A stretch of DNA of 64,000 nucleotides, taken from positions 302,912 through 366,911 of the forward strand of contig JANQPO010000014.1 in NCBI GenBank assembly GCA_028289445.1, written 5' to 3'. The DNA is from Tepidamorphaceae bacterium. GTDB taxonomy: Bacteria; Pseudomonadota; Alphaproteobacteria; Rhizobiales; JAKSCL01. The position numbers and the translations under genes are program-made. Below, one piece after another: positions 16,104-24,731 of this stretch. The number at the start of each line of letters is the position of its first letter. Within the stretch, counting starts at the first letter, position 1. The notes under the pieces were generated by a model that saw nothing but the letters and a program-made list of their open reading frames with translations, was not told the DNA's origin and ran no database searches.

Positions 16104-17084
16104 CTAAATTTTTAAAACTGAGGCACCGGTCGTTTGCCGCCCCTCCAGCGCTTGGTGGGCCATGGCGGCCTCTTGGAGGGGAAATGTCTGACCAACACGC
16201 ACCTCGACATGACCGCTGCCGACAACGTCAAACAACTCTTGAGCGGTTGCTTCCAGGTCGGCGCGTTTGGCGATGTAAGTGAACAGCGTCGGCCGGGTCG
16301 CAAAGAGCGAGCCCTTTTGCGCCAGGATGCCGAGATTGATCTCCGGCAAGGCGCCTGACGATTGGCCGAAGGACACCCACATGCCGAGCGGCTTGAGGCA
16401 GTCCAAGGATCCAGGGAAGGTTTCCTTGCCGACAGAGTCGTAGACAACGTCAACGCCCTGCCCGTCTGTAATCTCATTGACCGCCGCCACGAAATCCTGA
16501 GCTCCGTAATCGATCGCGTGGTGGCATCCGTGGGCTTTGGCCAACGCCACCTTTTCGGGTGATCCGGCCGTGCCGATGACGGTCGCGCCCAAATGCGCCG
16601 CCCACTGGCAAGCGATCAGACCGACACCGCCGGCAGCCGCATGAAACAGGATGGTGTGCCCTGGACGGACGTTGAACGTGCGGCGAAGAAGATACTGCGC
16701 CGTCATGCCCTTAAGCATGATCGCGGCCGCCGTTTCGTCGGAAACGCCGTCGGGAATCTTGACGACACGGTCGGCCGCGATGGTCCTGGCCTCAGAATAG
16801 GCGCCGACCGGACCGGCATAGGCAACCCGATCCCCGACCGCGAAGCCTGTCACGCCGGCTCCAACGTCCTCGACGATGCCCGCACCCTCGTTTCCCGGCG
16901 TAAAGGGTAAAGCCTCGACGGGATAGAGCCCAGTTCGGAAATACGTGTCGATGAAGTTGAGACCAACCGCCGTGTGGCGAACGCGAAGCTCACCCTCGCC
17001 GGGTGGCGGAACGTCGATAGCTTCCCATTTGAGCACGTCCGGTCCGCCGGTTTCGTGAACGCGAATGGCATGGGTCATGGTCAC
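16104..17084 (-). CDS. qor: NADPH:quinone reductase
   Basis: The 326-residue MDR protein is a clear Qor: VRVHETGGPDVLKWE-like start, GLNFIDTYFRTGLYP (quinone/substrate loop), PFTPGNEGAG, and the NADPH-binding FHAAAGGVGLIACQWAAHLGA. It reduces quinones with NADPH in the cytoplasm, usually as a detoxifying reaction. The length matches the family. It precedes the BMP-family gene on the same strand with a 128-base gap, so common transcription is not certain. It is divergent from the UbiH-family gene at 17171. Confidence 0.88.
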   Translation of the reverse strand: MTMTHAIRVHETGGPDVLKWEAIDVPPPGEGELRVRHTAVGLNFIDTYFRTGLYPVEALPFTPGNEGAGIVEDVGAGVTGFAVGDRVAYAGPVGAYSEARTIAADRVVKIPDGVSDETAAAIMLKGMTAQYLLRRTFNVRPGHTILFHAAAGGVGLIACQWAAHLGATVIGTAGSPEKVALAKAHGCHHAIDYGAQDFVAAVNEITDGQGVDVVYDSVGKETFPGSLDCLKPLGMWVSFGQSSGALPEINLGILAQKGSLFATRPTLFTYIAKRADLEATAQELFDVVGSGHVEVRVGQTFPLQEAAMAHQALEGRQTTGASVLKI

Positions 17085-17170
17085 CTCCTCACCGTCATCT
17101 CTCGTCTACCAGCATTGGCAAATCGGTCAAAACGGACTAGTTGGCAAGATCATGGAGGCAAGACAGACAT

Positions 17171-18376
17171 ATGACGACGCCTGATTTCGATATCATCGTC
17201 GTCGGCCCCGGCCCGGTGGGAATGACCGCCGCCATGCTGATGGCTGAGCGCGGTTATCGGACCGCTCTGATCGGGCCCGATGTTTCCGCCTCGGAAACCC
17301 GCACGGCGGCGCTCCTGAAGGGGTCCATCACGCTCATGCGCCATTTGGGCGTGTGGGGTGGCATGGAAAGCGGGGGCGCGCCGCTGAGGGCGATGCGGCT
17401 GATCGACGATACGGGCCGCCTCCTGCGCGCACCGACCGTGACGTTCGAAAGCGCCGAGCTTGGCGAACCCTATTTCGGCGTCAACGTGCCAGTGAAGGGC
17501 ATTGCGGCGGCGCTTCACGCCGACTTGGCAAAGCGCAAAGACGTCGTTCGCATCGACGCGACGGTCGAGACAACGCGAACGTCGGAAAGTCAGATCATCG
17601 TTGCACTGCCGGGCGATGAGACCATCACGGCATCGCTGGTCGTTGCGGCGGATGGCCGGCTGTCTGTGTGCCGCGAGGCCGCCGGCATCAGCACCCGACA
17701 AACCCGGTATCCGCAGACGGCATTCGTGCTCAATCTCGAGCACGAACGCGAGCACGATTTTATCTCAACGGAATTTCACCGAAAGACCGGACCTTTCACA
17801 CTTGTTCCCCTGCCCGGCCGGATGTCATCGCTGGTCTGCGTCGTGAAGCCCGAGGACGCGGAATACCTTGGCACCTTGGACGACGACGCGCTTTCAACTG
17901 AACTTGCCCGGCAGTCGAAATCTCTCCTCGGCCGCCTCACGCCGGCTGGCCCCAGCCGTGCCTATCCGCTTGTCAGCCAGACAGCCGACCGGTTTGCTGC
18001 CGGCCGGACCGTTCTGGTCGGCGAAGCGGCGCACATCATGCCGCCGATCGGTGCACAAGGGCTCAATCTCGGCTTGCGCGATGTTGCAGCGCTTGCCGAT
18101 GCCGTTGACGCCGCGCCGGAACTGCAAGATGTAGCGCGTCTTTGCGACCGCTACCAAAGCGCCCGGCGTGTCGACGTTATGTCGCGGATGACGGCCGTCG
18201 ATTTGCTCAACCGGTCGCTTCTATCGGGTTTCTTCGGTTTTCAGGGCGCACGGAGCGTCGGCCTTCAGGCGTTGCAAAGCTTCGGCCCGCTCCGCCGATT
18301 GGTCATGCGCGAAGGCATGCTGCCCTCCTACGCCACACCGCGTTTGATGCAGGCGGAGTCGATCGCGCTGCAGTGA
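17171..18376 (+). CDS. UbiH/UbiF/Coq6-family FAD-dependent hydroxylase
   Basis: The 401-residue flavoprotein has the FAD-binding N-terminus IIVVGPGPVGMTAAMLMAERG, an internal VVAADGRLSVCREAAGI (DG motif) and the C-terminal VLVGEAAHIMPPIGAQGLNLGLRD motif of the UbiH/COQ6 group. These enzymes hydroxylate the ring of ubiquinone precursors using O2 and NAD(P)H. The exact ring position cannot be read from the sequence. The ATG at 17171 is preceded by a GGAGG at 17154-17158 and places the FAD motif at the normal distance from the N-terminus. It converges on the AEC permease gene, six bases away. Confidence 0.87.
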   Translation: MTTPDFDIIVVGPGPVGMTAAMLMAERGYRTALIGPDVSASETRTAALLKGSITLMRHLGVWGGMESGGAPLRAMRLIDDTGRLLRAPTVTFESAELGEPYFGVNVPVKGIAAALHADLAKRKDVVRIDATVETTRTSESQIIVALPGDETITASLVVAADGRLSVCREAAGISTRQTRYPQTAFVLNLEHEREHDFISTEFHRKTGPFTLVPLPGRMSSLVCVVKPEDAEYLGTLDDDALSTELARQSKSLLGRLTPAGPSRAYPLVSQTADRFAAGRTVLVGEAAHIMPPIGAQGLNLGLRDVAALADAVDAAPELQDVARLCDRYQSARRVDVMSRMTAVDLLNRSLLSGFFGFQGARSVGLQALQSFGPLRRLVMREGMLPSYATPRLMQAESIALQ

Positions 18377-18381
18377 GCCGC

Positions 18382-19350
18382 CTATCCACCGCCAAAGAGG
18401 TTGGTCGGCAACCGGTTGTCCGCAACCAAGATGAGCAGACCGGTGACCGTGACGACCGAGACCACGGTTCCTATCAAAATGCTGCTTGAGGCGCGCTCGA
18501 CGTAGACGTCGTATTGACGGGCCAGAATGAAAACGTTGAGCGCGGGAGGAAGCGCCGCCATGAGCACGGCGGTCGCAACCCAGATCGGGTCGGTTTCGCC
18601 CAGGAAATTCAATACGATAAGCACCAGGGCAGGATGCAGGACCAGTTTGATCATCAGGAGAACCGGCAGTTCTGCCGGAATCCGCTTGATCGGCCGCATG
18701 GCGACCGTCACGCCCATGGTGAAGAGCGCGGCCGGCGCCGCAGCACCGGACAGAAATGTCAGCATCTGGTCGACGGCCATCGGCGGTTTGAACTGAAAAT
18801 AGGCAGCAATGACGCCGACGATCGTCGCCAGGATGAACGGATGGGTAAAGACCCGCTTAAGGACGAGGAGCGTCGTTTCGCCGATCCCCATCTTGGCGCT
18901 CGATCCCAGCGCCATCAGGAACGGCACCAATGTGAACAGCAGCGTGTTGTCGAAACAAAAGATCAATGCGGTCGGGACAGCCGCTGAGGGTCCAAGTGCG
19001 GCCAAGGTGAGGCCCGGCCCCATATATCCGATATTGCTATAGGCTCCCACGACGCCCTGGATCGTCGCCTCTGGAATGCGGCCACGCATGACTATGAGAC
19101 CGACGAGAAAGGCCAGTGCGAAGGCGCAGTAGGTGGAAAACGTCGTCGCGAAAATGTAGGGCCAGTTGGTCAGTTCCTCAAACGGCGTTTGGGCAATCAG
19201 TTTGAAGAACAGCGCCGGCAGCGCGAAATAGATGATGAAAACGTTGAGCCAAGCGAGACCGCTTTCCGGCAGCTTGACCGCTCGCCCGGCCAGATAGCCA
19301 AGAAAGATCAGTCCGAAAAACGGCAAAGAGAGATTAAGAATATCGCTCAC
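18382..19350 (-). CDS. AEC (auxin efflux carrier) family transporter
   Basis: The 322-residue protein has about ten hydrophobic membrane segments with the family pattern: an N-terminal LPFFGLIFLGYLAGR, a central YSNIGYMGPGL crossover with conserved Asn-Gly, and ALPPALNVFILARQYDVYVERAS near the C-terminus. Bacterial AEC proteins transport malonate, malate or other carboxylates; the substrate here is unknown. It is a single gene, divergent from the acyltransferase gene at 19476. Confidence 0.85.
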   Translation of the reverse strand: MSDILNLSLPFFGLIFLGYLAGRAVKLPESGLAWLNVFIIYFALPALFFKLIAQTPFEELTNWPYIFATTFSTYCAFALAFLVGLIVMRGRIPEATIQGVVGAYSNIGYMGPGLTLAALGPSAAVPTALIFCFDNTLLFTLVPFLMALGSSAKMGIGETTLLVLKRVFTHPFILATIVGVIAAYFQFKPPMAVDQMLTFLSGAAAPAALFTMGVTVAMRPIKRIPAELPVLLMIKLVLHPALVLIVLNFLGETDPIWVATAVLMAALPPALNVFILARQYDVYVERASSSILIGTVVSVVTVTGLLILVADNRLPTNLFGGG

Positions 19351-19475
19351 AGGCCGGCTTTACCCCGTTCTATCCAAACCTTGCCGCGCCGGCCCGCTTG
19401 CCCCGCTCCTCCGATTTGGCTAGTCGGTTCACTAGCGCCGGTCAATGCGTCGAAAGTTCGTGCCGAAATTCGCTT

Positions 19476-20339
19476 ATGAAAAAAGCACTACAACTCATTG
19501 AATATGCGATATTTCGGATACTTGTCTTTCTGATCCGATTGATGCCGCTTGATATGGCATCCTTCGTTTTGGGTAAGATCTGGCGGGCTGTCGCGCCGTT
19601 CAACAAGCGCCACAAGCGCGCGCTTGAGAACCTTGCCATGGCGTTTCCCGACAAGAGCGCGGACGAGCGGGAGGCGATCGCGCGCGACATGTGGGAGAAC
19701 CTGGGCCGGGTGTCGGCGGAAACGGTGCAGATCGACCGGCTGATCGGCGATCCCGACCGGGTGGTATCCCCGACCAACGACCTTCTCGACTCGCTATTCG
19801 GCCACGGGTCGGTCGTCATCTCGCTCCACACCGGCAACTGGGAGCTGTGCGTGTGGCCGGTGACCCGCAGGGGCCATAAGCCGGCGGGCATCTACCAGAA
19901 GATCAAAAATCCTTACGTCGACGTCTATGTGCGCCAGCTACGCGCGGCGCTCTACACAGGTGGACTCTATCCAAAGAGTCCAGACGTTGTCCGCAAGATC
20001 ATCTCCGATGTCCGCAAGGGCGGCCAGCTCGCCATCCTAGCCGACCAGCGCGACAATAACGGCATTATGGTGCCCTTCTTCGGCGCCGATGCCCCCTCGA
20101 CGCCGCTGCCGGCCATGGTCGCCGTCCGGCTGGACGTTCCGTTGGTCATCGGGCGGGTAATCCGACTGAACGGTAGCCGGTTCCGGGTTGAGGCGCACCT
20201 TCTGGACGTTGCCAGAACCGGCGATAGAAAAGCCGACACGCTGGAAACGACACGGCGTATTCATGCAACGTTCGAGGATTGGATCCGCGAATATCCGTCC
20301 CAGTGGATGTGGGGTCATCGCCGCTGGAAGAGCCGCTGA
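19476..20339 (+). CDS. LpxL/HtrB-type lipid A late acyltransferase
   Basis: The 287-residue protein has one N-terminal membrane segment (about 8-30) and the acyltransferase H-x4-E motif in SLHTGNWE. Further family signatures are ILADQRDNNGIMVPFFG and the C-terminal YPSQWMWGHRRWK. It would transfer a secondary acyl chain to lipid A at the inner membrane. Which chain and position (LpxL or LpxM type) cannot be told. The ATG at 19476 starts the natural N-terminus; an upstream in-frame start would add an unlikely basic leader. Confidence 0.88.
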   Translation: MKKALQLIEYAIFRILVFLIRLMPLDMASFVLGKIWRAVAPFNKRHKRALENLAMAFPDKSADEREAIARDMWENLGRVSAETVQIDRLIGDPDRVVSPTNDLLDSLFGHGSVVISLHTGNWELCVWPVTRRGHKPAGIYQKIKNPYVDVYVRQLRAALYTGGLYPKSPDVVRKIISDVRKGGQLAILADQRDNNGIMVPFFGADAPSTPLPAMVAVRLDVPLVIGRVIRLNGSRFRVEAHLLDVARTGDRKADTLETTRRIHATFEDWIREYPSQWMWGHRRWKSR

Positions 20340-20389
20340 CGGCTTAAGCATCATGTGATCAATCCGTTGCGTTCGCGATGCAGCACGCT

Positions 20390-20406
20390 ATTGTGCATCG
20401 CACAAT
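20390..20406. promoter_or_regulatory. 17-bp palindrome upstream of malyl-CoA lyase gene
   Basis: ATTGTGC-ATC-GCACAAT is a perfect inverted repeat with a 3-base centre, ending 15 bases before the start codon. It looks like an operator. The TGC-N3-GCA core resembles sites bound by PhaR-type regulators, but that assignment is only a guess. Confidence 0.4.
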
Positions 20407-20421
20407 GAATGGATCGCGCCG

Positions 20422-21477
20422 ATGAAATCCCCGCACGCCTTCTACCGCCCCCTCGCCGTCGGTGCGCCGATGCCTGAGCGCGATCCTTCGTCGCAGTTGG
20501 AGCGGATGATCCACTTTGTGCCGCCGCACATCGAGAAAATCCGCGCCAAGCTTCCAGACATCATCCCGATGGTCGACGTGATCCTTGGCAATCTGGAAGA
20601 CGCCATCCCGGCCGATGCAAAGGATGCGGCGCGCGACGGCTTCATGGAGATGGCGAAGGCGCATGACTTTGGTGCGACGGGTCTGTGGATCCGTATGAAC
20701 AGTCTCGACAGTCCGTGGGCGCTCGACGATCTGTTGGCCATTGTCCCAACGGTCGGTAACAAGCTCGATGTTGTGATGGTCCCAAAGGTTCAGGGCGCGT
20801 GGGACATCCACTATGTCGATCAGTTGCTGGCGCAACTGGAAGCCAAGGCAGGTTTGCCCCGTCCGATCGGCATTCACGCCATCTTGGAAACCGCAGACGG
20901 TGTCAACAATATCAACGACATAGCGGCCGCCAGCCCGCGCATGCATGGCATGAGCCTGGGCCCGGCTGATCTGGCGGCATCGCGTGGCATGAAGACCACC
21001 CGCGTCGGCGGCGGACATCCGGCCTATCGCGTTCTGGGCGACACGGACGGCGATCAGGAGCGCGCAGTTTTCCAACAGGACTTGTGGCACTACACGGTCG
21101 CCAAAATGGTCGACGCGTGCGCCGCCAATGGCCTGAAGGCGTTTTACGGCCCGTTTGGCGATTTCTCCGATCCGGACGCCTGCGAGGCGCAGTTCCGCAA
21201 CGCCTTTCTCTTGGGATGTCACGGCGCGTGGACGCTCCATCCGAGCCAAGTCGATATCGCCAAGAAGGTCTTCAATCCGGATCCCGACGAGGTCCGCTTC
21301 GCGGTCCGCATCCTGGAGGCCATGCCGGACGGGACCGGCGCGGTCATGCTGGACGGCAAGATGCAGGACGATGCGACATGGAAGCAAGCCAAGGTCATTG
21401 TGGACCTGGCGCGCCAGATTGTTGCGCGGGAGCCGCAGATGGCGACCATTTACGGTCTGTCAGAGGGCGCACCTTGA
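20422..21477 (+). CDS. mcl1: L-malyl-CoA/beta-methylmalyl-CoA lyase (CitE/HpcH superfamily)
   Basis: The 351-residue protein closely follows the malyl-CoA lyase pattern: YRPLAVGAP at the N-terminus, [22 protein letters not shown] (metal-binding Glu), [49 protein letters not shown] and GPFGDFSD. The enzyme splits malyl-CoA to acetyl-CoA and glyoxylate, or makes it in reverse. It also handles beta-methylmalyl-CoA, in the ethylmalonyl-CoA pathway, serine cycle or hydroxypropionate routes. No other gene of those pathways is in the window. A palindromic operator-like site lies just upstream. Confidence 0.85.
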   Translation: MKSPHAFYRPLAVGAPMPERDPSSQLERMIHFVPPHIEKIRAKLPDIIPMVDVILGNLEDAIPADAKDAARDGFMEMAKAHDFGATGLWIRMNSLDSPWALDDLLAIVPTVGNKLDVVMVPKVQGAWDIHYVDQLLAQLEAKAGLPRPIGIHAILETADGVNNINDIAAASPRMHGMSLGPADLAASRGMKTTRVGGGHPAYRVLGDTDGDQERAVFQQDLWHYTVAKMVDACAANGLKAFYGPFGDFSDPDACEAQFRNAFLLGCHGAWTLHPSQVDIAKKVFNPDPDEVRFAVRILEAMPDGTGAVMLDGKMQDDATWKQAKVIVDLARQIVAREPQMATIYGLSEGAP

Positions 21478-21532
21478 CAATGCGAGCGGTGAAATCGAGA
21501 TTGAATTAAGGAATTGGTGTTAGGGTCTTAGC

Positions 21533-21874
21533 ATGGCTCAACAAAGCGACCTCAGATCCGCGAAATATCAAATCGGCCAAGTGGTTCGCCATCGCCTTTT
21601 TCCGTTTCGCGGCGTGATTTTCGATGTCGATCCGGTGTTCGACAACACCGAGGAATGGTACGAGGCGATCCCCGAGGCCATCAGGCCGTCGAAGGACCAG
21701 CCCTTCTATCACCTGCTGGCCGAAAACGCGGAAACGGAATATGTCGCCTATGTTTCGGAGCAGAACCTTTTGCCCGATACATCCGGCGAGCCGGTGCGCC
21801 ATCCGCAAGTCCCCGAGTTCTTCGGCGACCTGAACGGCGACTGCTACCAAACGCGCGATCAAATCACGCACTGA
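21533..21874 (+). CDS. hspQ: HspQ/YccV-like heat shock protein
   Basis: The 113-residue product is an HspQ (hemimethylated-DNA-binding-like) protein: KYQIGQVVRHRLFPFRGVIFDVDP, the WYEAIPE segment, PFYHLLAEN and YVAYVSEQNLLPD. In enterobacteria HspQ is a specificity enhancer of the Lon protease and influences DnaA levels. The length matches. It is followed at once by a strong bidirectional terminator and is not clearly co-transcribed with the malyl-CoA lyase gene 55 bases upstream. Confidence 0.9.
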   Translation: MAQQSDLRSAKYQIGQVVRHRLFPFRGVIFDVDPVFDNTEEWYEAIPEAIRPSKDQPFYHLLAENAETEYVAYVSEQNLLPDTSGEPVRHPQVPEFFGDLNGDCYQTRDQITH

Positions 21875-21894
21875 TCAATCGATATAAACGCAAT

Positions 21895-21921
21895 AAAAAA
21901 AGCGGCCTAGGCCGCTTTTTT
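21895..21921. terminator. Bidirectional rho-independent terminator
   Basis: A perfect GCGGCC-TA-GGCCGC stem (21902-21915) is flanked by an A run on the left and a T run on the right. It separates the convergent hspQ and IalB-family genes. Confidence 0.85.
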
Positions 21922-21941
21922 CGTATCGTGTCCGACCGAAA

Positions 21942-22613
21942 CTACTGGCTAGCGGCCTCGCCACCTTGTTGTTCCTGCTGCTCCAGGAGTTCCTTGCGGC
22001 GCGCTTCGGCTCGGCGCTTGATTTCCGCTTCGAGCTTGCGTTGCGATTCCGCCAAGACCTGCGGATCAATCGGCGGTCCCTCGAACGTCTTGGTGAAGCC
22101 GATGAGCGATAGCGGGAACGACACCGTTTCACCGCGACCGCTGATGGCCAACAGGACCAACTGGTTGCCCTTCTTCATGGCATCGATATCCGCCGGCTCC
22201 GCCTTGACTTCCGCGAAACAGCCGGTCGGCAGGCAGATGCCATAAGCCCCTGATTTTTGTTCGTTCTGGTCGATCTGATAGCGCACACCGGGCTGCAACA
22301 ACATGCCGAGTGGGAAGCCGAAGATAAGCGCGACATTGTTTGGAGTTTCGGCATAGGTGCGAACGCCGGCGGAAGCCAGGAAGCCTCCGTTCTGATCCCG
22401 GATTTCCTGCGTGACGACGCACACCTCCTTCTCGGTCTGCGCTTCGGTCTCGCAGACTTTGATCCAGGCGCTTTGGCTGCCATCGGGGGCCGGCTGCGAC
22501 TCCTGCGCCCAAGCCGGTGCGAGCACGCCCGCAGTCATCATCGCCGCGGCGAAAACCGCCAAGACGGATCCGGCAGCGATCCGTCTTGCGGGTGTATGTT
22601 TCGTCAAGGTCAT
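21942..22613 (-). CDS. IalB-family (invasion-associated locus B) exported protein
   Basis: The 223-residue protein has a signal peptide (hydrophobic about residues 13-34, cleavage near AWAQE) and the IalB core: WIKVCE with paired cysteines, KEVCVVTQE, a central FGFPLGMLLQPGVRYQID and YGICLPTGCFAE. A charged C-terminal helix rich in Glu, Lys and Gln follows. The family is common in alphaproteobacteria, periplasmic or surface-linked, of uncertain biochemical role. The ATG at 22613 follows an AGAGGA ribosome binding site, so it is preferred over the ATG at 22634. Confidence 0.87.
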   Translation of the reverse strand: MTLTKHTPARRIAAGSVLAVFAAAMMTAGVLAPAWAQESQPAPDGSQSAWIKVCETEAQTEKEVCVVTQEIRDQNGGFLASAGVRTYAETPNNVALIFGFPLGMLLQPGVRYQIDQNEQKSGAYGICLPTGCFAEVKAEPADIDAMKKGNQLVLLAISGRGETVSFPLSLIGFTKTFEGPPIDPQVLAESQRKLEAEIKRRAEARRKELLEQQEQQGGEAASQ

Positions 22614-22848
22614 GGGTTGTCCTCTTTCGGCCATGAAACGGTGGCGCCGTCGAGTTCAGTGCGTGCGGCGCGGTTTCGACCAGCATTACGGCAACACCGT
22701 GTCAATCGCAGTGTCGAATCCGATTTGTAGCGACGGTTCTGCACAACTCCCTGAAAAAGTTCAAGACCGCGACGCCACGCGCCGTCGCACTCGCGCCAAA
22801 ACGTGATAATCGTTCACCGAGTGACGCCTGATTCCCGGGAGATGGGTC

Positions 22849-24696
22849 ATGACACCGCAGCGAAGGAGAACGTTTGATCGCAAGGCGGGCTCGTTCCGCT
22901 CTGCCGCCATGGGGCTGGGTGTGGCGATTGCGGCAGTTGTTGCGCTCAATGGCGCCAAAGCTGAACCGATGCATGGCATCGCCATGCACGGAGAACCGGC
23001 CTACCCCGCCGATTTCACCCATTTCAGCTACGTCAATCCCGACGCCCCGAAAGGGGGCGCGATCACCGTTGCCACGCTCGGTTCGTTCGACAGCCTCAAT
23101 CCCTTCATCGTCAAGGGCACCGCGCCGATCGCGCTGCGCGTCAACAACTACGTTTTCGAGCGCCTGTTGGCGCGCAGTTTCGACGAGCCTTTCGCGCTTT
23201 ACGGCCTCTTGGCGGAATCCGTCGAGACGCCCGAGGATCGCTCCTTTGTCCGCTTCACCTTGCGGCCGGAAGCCAAATTCTCCGATGGTCAGCCGGTCAC
23301 CGTCGACGATGTGATCTTTTCGTTGGAGACCCTGCGCGCCGAGGGGCGGCCGAACTATCGCTCCTCCTACGCCAAGGTGGCGCGGATTGAGCGCGAGGGC
23401 GAACGCACGGTGGTCTTCCACTTCGACGACAGCGGAGATCGCGAAATCCCTCTGATCATGGGTCTGATGCCGATCCTGCCGAAACATATCTACGGTGACG
23501 GCCGCATCACTGAAGCCTCGCTAGATGTCCCGATCGGCAGTGGTCCGTACCTGGTAGACTCCGTCGATCCGGGCGCATCCGTCACGTTCAAGCTGGATGA
23601 CGACTATTGGGGCAAGGATCTGGCGGTGAATCGCGGTCACTACAATTTCGAGACGCTCAAGATCGAATACTATCGCGATAACAACACGATGTTCGAGGCC
23701 TTTAAGAAAGGACTCTATCAGTTTCATAACGAGGGCGATCCAACCCGCTGGTCGACCGGTTACGATTTTCCAGCCGCCAACGATGGACGCGTCGTCAAGG
23801 AGACTTTCAAGACCGGCCTGCCCAAGGGCATGGGCGCGCTCGTCTTCAACACGCGCCGCCCGGTGTTCTCCGACATTCGTGTCCGCCAGGCCCTCATCCG
23901 CCTGTTCGACTTCGAGTGGATCAATAAGAACCTTTACTACAGCCTGTTTGCGCGCACGCAGAGCTACTTTCACGGCTCCTCGCTGTCGTCGCACGGTGTC
24001 CCAGCCAATGAGCTGGAACGCCAGATGCTAGGCGACACAATCGACGACCTTCCAGAGGACATCGTTGACGGTAGTTTTGCGCTGCCGAAAACCGATGGCT
24101 CGGGTCGAAACCGCCGGGCGCTCAGAGCCGCACTCGCCCTCTTCGAAGAAGCCGGATACACGCTCCAGGACGGCAAACTGGTCAAAAGCGAGACCGGCGA
24201 TCCGTTCACGTTCGAGATCCTGGTATCGAGCCGAGACCAGGAGCGACTGGCGCTCAGCTACTCAAAGAGCCTGGAGCGCGCCGGAATCGATGTCTCGATC
24301 CGCTTGGTCGACGCCGCGCAATACCAACAGCGGCGCCAGACCTATGATTACGACATGATCGAAAACCGCTGGTATCTGTCTCTGTCGCCCGGCAACGAGC
24401 AGAACTTCTACTGGGGTAGCGACGCGGCGGCGACGGATGGAACGCGAAACTATATGGGCGTTTCCGACCCCGTTATCGACCGCCTGATCGAAGCGATGGT
24501 CGCGGCGCGATCCCGCGAAGAACTTGAGGCGGCGACCCGCGCGCTTGATCGCAAGCTGATGGCCGGCGCCTATCTCATCCCGTTGTTTCACACGCCGGAG
24601 CAATGGGTGGCGCGATGGACGACGGTGTCACGGCCCGATAAGGCTTCGCTTTACGGGACTTTTATGGAAACGTGGTGGTCGAGCGACGCTGAGTAA
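22849..24696 (+). CDS. YejA-like peptide-type ABC substrate-binding protein
   Basis: The 615-residue family 5 binding protein has a long basic N-terminal segment, a hydrophobic signal region (about 19-35) and the mature start HGIAMHGEPAYP. It carries the family blocks YVNPDAPKGG, SFDSLNPFIVKG, FTLRPEAKFSDGQPVTVDDVIFS and IGSGPYLVDS. YejA-like proteins bind peptides or microcin-like compounds for an ABC importer. The partner yejB/E/F genes are not in the window. The gene for a degenerate adenylate-forming protein follows 35 bases downstream, so they may share a transcript. Confidence 0.87.
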   Translation: MTPQRRRTFDRKAGSFRSAAMGLGVAIAAVVALNGAKAEPMHGIAMHGEPAYPADFTHFSYVNPDAPKGGAITVATLGSFDSLNPFIVKGTAPIALRVNNYVFERLLARSFDEPFALYGLLAESVETPEDRSFVRFTLRPEAKFSDGQPVTVDDVIFSLETLRAEGRPNYRSSYAKVARIEREGERTVVFHFDDSGDREIPLIMGLMPILPKHIYGDGRITEASLDVPIGSGPYLVDSVDPGASVTFKLDDDYWGKDLAVNRGHYNFETLKIEYYRDNNTMFEAFKKGLYQFHNEGDPTRWSTGYDFPAANDGRVVKETFKTGLPKGMGALVFNTRRPVFSDIRVRQALIRLFDFEWINKNLYYSLFARTQSYFHGSSLSSHGVPANELERQMLGDTIDDLPEDIVDGSFALPKTDGSGRNRRALRAALALFEEAGYTLQDGKLVKSETGDPFTFEILVSSRDQERLALSYSKSLERAGIDVSIRLVDAAQYQQRRQTYDYDMIENRWYLSLSPGNEQNFYWGSDAAATDGTRNYMGVSDPVIDRLIEAMVAARSREELEAATRALDRKLMAGAYLIPLFHTPEQWVARWTTVSRPDKASLYGTFMETWWSSDAE

Positions 24697-24731
24697 CGGT
24701 ATGGGGCGGCGCGGCTTGGGGGCGGCAGGCG

